Source: Cladorhizidae sp. MBARI D1340-BT2 (lineage: Eukaryota > Porifera > Demospongiae > Poecilosclerida > Cladorhizidae). Taken from it: a stretch of DNA of 64,000 nucleotides. The DNA lies in the NCBI GenBank assembly GCA_028752905.1, contig JAQNBH010000007.1, positions 46,113,526 through 46,177,525 on the forward strand, read 5' to 3'. Shown here in pieces: positions 56,901 through 64,000 of this stretch (positions are counted from its first letter, which is position 1; every line of letters starts with the position of its first letter). Under the pieces are notes generated by a model. The model was given only the letters and a program-made list of their open reading frames with translations. It was not told the origin of the DNA and did no database searches. The position numbers and the translations under genes were made by a program.

Positions 56901-59900
56901 TATATATGTCCATATCTAGGAGAGTCTCACCCAAACATATTGCAAGTATATATGTCCATATCTAGGAGAGGCTCACCCAAACATATTGCAAGTATATATG
57001 TCCATATCTAGGAGAGACTCACCCAAACATATTGCAAGTATATATGTCCATATCTAGGAGAGGCTCACCCAAACATATTGCAAGTATATATGTCCATATC
57101 TAGGAGAGACTCACCCAAACATATTGCAAGTATATAATATGTCCATATCTAGGAGAGGCTCACCCAAACATATTGCAAGTATATATGTCCATATCTAGGA
57201 GAGACTTACCCAAACATATTGCAAGTATATATGTCCATATCTAGGAGAGGCTCACCTAAACATATTGCAAGTATATATGTCCATATCTAGGAGAGGCTCA
57301 CCCAAACATATTGCAAGTATATACATGTATGTCCATATCTAGGAGAGGCTCACCCAAACATATTGCAAGTATATATGTCCATATCTAGGAGAGACTCACC
57401 CAAACATATTGCAAGTATATATGTCCATATCTAGGAGAGGCTCACCCAAACATATTGCAAGTATATATGTCCATATCTAGGAGAGGCTCACCCAAACATA
57501 TTGCAAGTATATGTCCATATCTAGGAGAGGCTCACCCAAACATATTGCAAGTATATATAGGAGAGGCTCACCCAAACATATTGCAAGTATATGTCCATAT
57601 CTAGGAGAGGCTCACCCAAACATATTGCAAGTATATATGTCCATATCTAGGAGAGGCTCACCCAAACATATTGCAAGTATATATGTCCATATCTAGGAGA
57701 GGCTCACCCAAACATATTGCAAGTATATATGTCCATATCTAGGAGAGGCTCACCCAAACATATTGCAAGTATATATGTCCATATCTAGGAGAGGCTCACC
57801 CAAACATATTGCAAGTATATATGTCCATATCTAGGAGAGGCTCACCCAAACATATTGCAAGTATATATGTCCATATCTAGGAGAGGCTCACCCAAACATA
57901 TTGCAAGTATATATGTCCATATCTAGGAGAGGCTCACCCAAACATATTGCAAGTATATATGTCCATATCTAGGAGAGGCTCACCCAAACATATTGCAAGT
58001 ATATATGTCCATATCTAGGAGAGACTCACCCAAACATATTGCAAGTATATATGTCCATATCTAGGAGAGGCTCACCCAAACATATTGCAAGTATATATGT
58101 CCATATCTAGGAGAGACTCACCCAAACATATTGCAAGTATATATGTCCATATCTAGGAGAGGCTCACCCAAACATATTGCAAGTATATATGTCCATATCT
58201 AGGAGAGGCTCACCCAAACATATTGCAAGTATATATGTCCATATCTAGGAGAGACTCACCCAAACATATTGCAAGTATATATGTCCATATCTAGGAGAGG
58301 CTCACCCAAACATATTGCAAGTATATATGTCCATATCTAGGAGAGACTCACCCAAACATATTGCAAGTATATAATATGTCCATATCTAGGAGAGGCTCAC
58401 CCAAACATATTGCAAGTATATATGTCCATATCTAGGAGAGGCTCACCCAAACATATTGCAAGTATATATGTCCATATCTAGGAGAGACTCACCCAAACAT
58501 ATTGCAAGTATATATGTCCATATCTAGGAGAGGCTCACCCAAACATATTGCAAGTATATATGTCCATATCTAGGAGAGACTCACCCAAACATATTGCAAG
58601 TATATAATATGTCCATATCTAGGAGAGGCTCACCCAAACATATTGCAAGTATATATGTCCATATCTAGGAGAGACTTACCCAAACATATTGCAAGTATAT
58701 ATGTCCATATCTAGGAGAGGCTCACCTAAACATATTGCAAGTAAATATGTCCATATCTAGGAGAGGCTCACCAAAACATATTGCAAGTATATACATGTAT
58801 GTCCATATCTAGGAGAGGCTCACCCAAACTTATTGCAAGTATATATGTCCATATCTAGGAGAGACTCACCCAAACATATTGCAAGTATATATGTCCATAT
58901 CTAGGAGAGGCTCACCCAAACATATTGCAAGTATATATGTCCATATCTAGGAGAGGCTCACCCAAACATATTGCAAGTATATGTCCATATCTAGGAGAGG
59001 CGCACCCAAACATATTGCAAGTATATATGTCCATATCTAGGAGAGGCTCACCCAAACATATTGCAAGTATATATGTCCATATCTAGGAGAGGCTCACCCA
59101 AACATATTGCAAGTATATATGTCCATATCTAGGAGAGACTCACCCAAACATATTGCAAGTATATATGTCCATATCTAGGAGAGGCTCACCCAAACATATT
59201 GCAAGTATATATGTCCATATCTAGGAGAGACTCACCCAAACATATTGCAAGTATATATGTCCATATCTAGGAGAGGCTCACCCAAACATATTGCAAGTAT
59301 ATATGTCCATATCTAGGAGAGGCTCACCCAAACATATTGCAAGTATATATGTCCATATCTAGGAGAGACTCACCCAAACATATTGCAAGTATATATGTCC
59401 ATATCTAGGAGAGGCTCACCCAAACATATTGCAAGTATATATGTCCATATCTAGGAGAGACTCACCCAAACATATTGCAAGTATATAATATGTCCATATC
59501 TAGGAGAGGCTCACCCAAACATATTGCAAGTATATATGTCCATATCTAGGAGAGGCTCACCCAAACATATTGCAAGTATATATGTCCATATCTAGGAGAG
59601 ACTCACCCAAACATATTGCAAGTATATATGTCCATATCTAGGAGAGGCTCACCCAAACATATTGCAAGTATATATGTCCATATCTAGGAGAGACTCACCC
59701 AAACATATTGCAAGTATATAATATGTCCATATCTAGGAGAGGCTCACCCAAACATATTGCAAGTATATATGTCCATATCTAGGAGAGACTTACCCAAACA
59801 TATTGCAAGTATATATGTCCATATCTAGGAGAGGCTCACCTAAACATATTGCAAGTAAATATGTCCATATCTAGGAGAGGCTCACCCAAACATATTGCAA

Positions 59901-61730
59901 GTATATACATGTATGTCCATATCTAGGAGAGGCTCACCCAAACTTATTGCAAGTATATATGTCCATATCTAGGAGAGACTCACCCAAACATATTGCAAGT
60001 ATATATGTCCATATCTAGGAGAGGCTCACCCAAACATATTGCAAGTATATATGTCCATATCTAGGAGAGGCTCACCCAAACATATTGCAAGTATATGTCC
60101 ATATCTAGGAGAGGCTCACCCAAACATATTGCAAGTATATGTCCATATCTAGGAGAGGCTCACCCAAACATATTGCAAGTATATATGTCCATATCTAGGA
60201 GAGGCTCACCCAAACATATTGCAAGTATATATGTCCATATCTAGGAGAGGCTCACCCAAACATATTGCAAGTATATATGTCCATATCTAGGAGAGTCTCA
60301 CCCAAACATATTGCAAGTATATATGTCCATATCTAGGAGAGGCTCACCCAAACATATTGCAAGTATATATGTCCATATCTAGGAGAGACTCACCCAAACA
60401 TATTGCAAGTATATATGTCCATATCTAGGAGAGGCTCACCCAAACATATTGCAAGTATATATGTCCATATCTAGGAGAGACTCACCCAAACATATTGCAA
60501 GTATATAATATGTCCATATCTAGGAGAGGCTCACCCAAACATATTGCAAGTATATATGTCCATATCTAGGAGAGACTTACCCAAACATATTGCAAGTATA
60601 TATGTCCATATCTAGGAGAGGCTCACCTAAACATATTGCAAGTATATATGTCCATATCTAGGAGAGGCTCACCCAAACATATTGCAAGTATATACATGTA
60701 TGTCCATATCTAGGAGAGGCTCACCCAAACATATTGCAAGTATATATGTCCATATCTAGGAGAGACTCACCCAAACATATTGCAAGTATATATGTCCATA
60801 TCTAGGAGAGGCTCACCCAAACATATTGCAAGTATATATGTCCATATCTAGGAGAGGCTCACCCAAACATATTGCAAGTATATGTCCATATCTAGGAGAG
60901 GCTCACCCAAACATATTGCAAGTATATATAGGAGAGGCTCACCCAAACATATTGCAAGTATATGTCCATATCTAGGAGAGGCTCACCCAAACATATTGCA
61001 AGTTTATATGTCCATATCTAGGAGAGGCTCACCCAAACATATTGCAAGTATATATGTCCATATCTAGGAGAGGCTCACCCAAACATATTGCAAGTATATA
61101 TGTCCATATCTAGGAGAGGCTCACCCAAACATATTGCAAGTATATATGTCCATATCTAGGAGAGGCTCACCCAAACATATTGCAAGTATATATGTCCATA
61201 TCTAGGAGAGACTTACCCAAACATATTGCAAGTATATATGTCCATATCTAGGAGAGGCTCACCTAAACATATTGCAAGTATATATGTCCATATCTAGGAG
61301 AGGCCCACCCAAACATATTGCAAGTATATGTCCATATCTAGGAGAGGCTCACCCAAACATATTGCAAGTATATATGTCCATATCTAGGAGAGGCTCACCC
61401 AAACATATTGCAAGTATATATGTCCATATCTAGGAGAGGCTCACCCAAACATATTGCAAGTATATATATCTAGGAGAGGCTCACCCAAACATATTGCAAG
61501 TATATATGTCCATATCTAGGAGAGGCTCACCCAAACATATTGCAAGTATATATGTCCATATCTAGGAGAGGCTCACCCAAACATATTGCAAGTATATATG
61601 TCCATATCTAGGAGAGACTCACCCAAACATATTTCAAGTATATATGTCCATATCTAGGAGAGGCTTACCTAAACATATTGCAAGTATATATGTCCATATC
61701 TAGGAGACTCACCATAACATATTGCAAGAA
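50930..61730. repeat. 46-bp satellite, about 235 units
   Basis: Unit gtatatatgtccatatctag then gagaggctcacccaaacata and ttgcaa. Variants: gagactcac, acctaaac, gtatataatatg, gtatatgtcc (44 bp), gtatatacatgtatg and one clipped unit (atatataggagagg). The positions of gtatataatatg units (near 55000, 55233, 56112, 56346, 57130) repeat at 58372, 58606, 59485, 59719 and 60503: a 3,373-bp block (about 73 units) is duplicated in tandem. A less regular 1.5-kb period occurs at 52455-54217. Frames inside are by-products. Confidence 0.97.
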
Positions 61731-62212
61731 GATGAAGCACAAACATTCTGAACAGCTGCATAGATAGACAACTCTAAAATAATGGAACTCCAATTTGCTG
61801 CACAGTTGCACTGACCAGCCAGCACTCTCGCCTGAATTTATGTCCGGCTATTTCCTGGTTGAATTAGCTCAGCCACGCCCAGCTACTGATGAGTTGTGAG
61901 GTGAGGGGAGGGGCCTGACTTGTAGAAGAGTTGCATAATCAGTAATGCCTTTAGATTACTCAACCTCATCATAATTGGCCATTGCCATGACACTAGCCCA
62001 CCTCATTCTCGCATAATTATTGAGGTCAGAATTAGCTAACCTACACAAGTACTGACATGCAGATCATGTGTACACGATAACTACAATAGTCATCGTGGGG
62101 AGAGAGGGCATGGAGGGGGCGTGGCTAAGTATGAGCCTGCTAATGCTCTAATGTAGACCTGCTTCTAACTTCATCTCCACGAAGACTTGCTATGCCACCA
62201 TCAATCACTAGA
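61731..62212. other. Single-copy DNA between two satellites
   Basis: Mixed composition with ggggaggggcctgacttg and aggggg cgtggctaag-type GC boxes near 61905 and 62115. No coding frame or domain recognised. It could be regulatory, but nothing in it proves so. Confidence 0.5.
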
Positions 62213-63522
62213 AGCCTACCACACAGTCACCACTTATACACAGTATTACATATAGTATGCAGCCTACCACACAGTGCTAGTCCACCTGTTCCCCACCACT
62301 TATGCACAGTATTACATATAGTATGCAGCCTACCACACAGTACTAGTCCACCTGTTCCCCACCACTTATACACAGTATTACATATAGTATGCAGCCTACC
62401 ACACTGTGCTAGTCCACCTGTTCCCCACCACTTATACACAGTATTACATATAGTATGCAGCCTACCACACAGTGCTAGTCCACCTGTTCCCCACCACTTA
62501 TACACAGTATTACATATAGTATGCAGCCTACCACACAGTGCTAGTCCACCTGTTCCTCACCACTTATACACAGTATTACATATAGTATGCAGCCTACCAC
62601 ACAGTGCTAGTCCACCTGTTCCCCACCACTTATACACAGTATTACATATAGTATGCAGCCTACCACACAGTGCTAGTCCACCTGTTCCCCACCACTTATA
62701 CACAGTATTACATATAGTATGCAGCCTACCACACAGTACTAGTCCACCTGTTCCCCACCACTTATACACTATTACATATAGTATGCAGCCTACCACACAG
62801 TGCTAGTCCACCTGTTCCCCACCACTTATACACAGTATTACATATAGTATGCAGCCTACCACACTGTGCTAGTCCACCTGTTCCTCACCACTTATACACA
62901 GTATTACATATAGTATGCAGCCTGCCACACAGTGCTAGTCCACCTGTTCCCCACCACTTATACACAGTATTACATATAGTATGCAGCCTACCACACAGTA
63001 CTAGTCCACCTGTTCCCCACCACTTATACACAGTATTACATATAGTATGCAGCCCACCACACAGTGCTAGTCCACCTGTTCCCCACCACTTATACACAGT
63101 ATTACATATAGTATGCAGCCTACCACACAGTACTAGTCCACCTGTTCCCCACCACTTATACACAGTATTACATATAGTATGCAGCCTACCACACAGTACT
63201 AGTCCACCTGTTCCCCACCACTTATACACAGTATTACATATAGTATGCAGCCCACCACACAGTGCTAGTCCACCTGTTCCCCACCACTTATACACAGTAT
63301 TACATATAGTATGCAGCCTACCACACAATACTAGTCCACCTGTTCCCCACCACTTATACACAGTATTACATATAGTATGCAGCCTACCACACAGTGCTAG
63401 TCCACCTGTTCCCCACCACTTATACACAGTATTACATATAGTATGCAGCCTACCACACAGTGCTAGTCCACCTGTTCCTCACCACTTATACACAGTATTA
63501 CATATAGTATGCAGCCTACCAC
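62213..63522. repeat. 66-bp satellite, about 20 units
   Basis: Unit cagtgctagtccacctgttc, cccaccacttatacacagta, ttacatatagtatgcagcct, accaca. 66 divides by three, so it is open in two directions (plus VPHHLYTVLHIVCSLPHSAS; minus YKWWGTGGLALCGRLHTICN). One unit near 62766 lost three bases (tatacactatt) and the first unit is partial. Confidence 0.96.
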
Positions 63523-63712
63523 TGCTGCTGGGGAAGAGTGCTTCCCTTGTCAGACCAGAGAGACTTGCAGCTGCTGCAAACTAAATATAAATAATAGTGT
63601 GCACTGCACATGTAGCAGGCACTTCAAACACTTAACAGTTGTGTGCATGTACCAGACTTCAAGCCATTACAGTTGCCTGTAAGTGGTGTATTAATACATG
63701 CATACAACCCTC

Positions 63713-64000
63713 AGATATGTGGTGTGTACAATTATATAGACAAGCTAAAGGTTACTTAGATATGTGCTGTGTGTATATAGACCAGCTAAAGGTTACTTAG
63801 ATATGTGCTGTGTGTATATATAGACAAGCTAAAGGTTACTTAGATATGTGCTGTGTGTATAAAGACAAGCTAATGGTTACTTAGATATGTGGTGTGTATA
63901 TATAGACAAGCTAATGGTTACTTAGATATGTGGTGTGTGTATATAGACAAGCTAATGGTTACTTAGATATGTGGTGTGTATATATAGACAAGCTAAAGGT
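63713..64000. repeat. 41-bp minisatellite, cut by window end
   Basis: About seven units of agatatgtgctgtgtgtata tagacaagctaaaggttact t, with ctgtg/gtgtg and aaagg/aatgg variants. Continues past 64000. The interval 63523-63712 before it is single-copy with nothing recognised. Confidence 0.93.

Noticed and set aside
50930..61730. Regular 46-bp repeats as a CRISPR array
   Set aside because: There are no unique spacers: the whole unit repeats head to tail, no cas-like gene is present, and the window is eukaryotic.

Overview
The window is eukaryotic DNA from an animal genome. It holds transposable elements of metazoan type (a Gmr1-like Ty3/gypsy element, a Penelope-like element with a GIY-YIG domain, ZMYM1-like hAT transposases, non-LTR retroposon pieces), a NACHT (NLR-type) fragment, and very large amounts of minisatellite. 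A sponge or other early-branching marine invertebrate is my best guess, because this mix together with NLR fragments is common there; the sequence alone does not prove it. I found no intact host gene, no tRNA or rRNA gene and no CRISPR array. One short open segment (50674-50869) may be a host first exon.

Layout. (1) 1-7066: first copy of a segmental duplication. In order it holds a 48-bp minisatellite, AT-rich DNA, a NACHT fragment on the minus strand, a 29/33-bp minisatellite, a broken hAT transposase, and a LINE fragment carrying a 44-bp tandem repeat. (2) 7193-12199: a 5.0-kb LTR retrotransposon with exact 5-bp target duplications (gtgcc), near-identical LTRs and the unusual order gag-PR-INT-RT-RNaseH. 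(3) 12205-13684: the C-terminal end of a second hAT transposase, a nested T/A hairpin and an orphan coding-like tail. (4) 13685-34504: six tandem higher-order units. Each is built from four minisatellites (36, 42, 32 and 22 bp) separated by conserved spacers, in the fixed order A-B-C-D-E-F-G-H. (5) 34505-45204: second copy of the segmental duplication, with its 29/33-bp array expanded to 5.9 kb by internal 1.37- and 1.74-kb duplications. (6) 45205-50535: a foldback-like inverted-repeat cluster, a hAT N-terminal fragment, the 3' end of a non-LTR element with a second short inverted copy of its tail, and a broken Penelope-like element. (7) 50674-50869: possible host exon with a PIP-box-like motif. 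(8) 50930-61730: 10.8 kb of a 46-bp satellite, part of it duplicated as a 3,373-bp higher-order block. (9) 62213-63522: a 66-bp satellite. (10) 63713-64000: a 41-bp satellite running off the window.

The genes do not form a pathway. They are independent mobile elements, nearly all dead by frameshift, stop codon or truncation, set in a repeat-rich region shaped by unequal exchange. The most informative item is the Gmr1-like element: its gag capsid region looks SCAN-like and its integrase lies upstream of reverse transcriptase. Most of the long open frames inside the minisatellites come from unit lengths divisible by three and should not be read as genes without transcript evidence.
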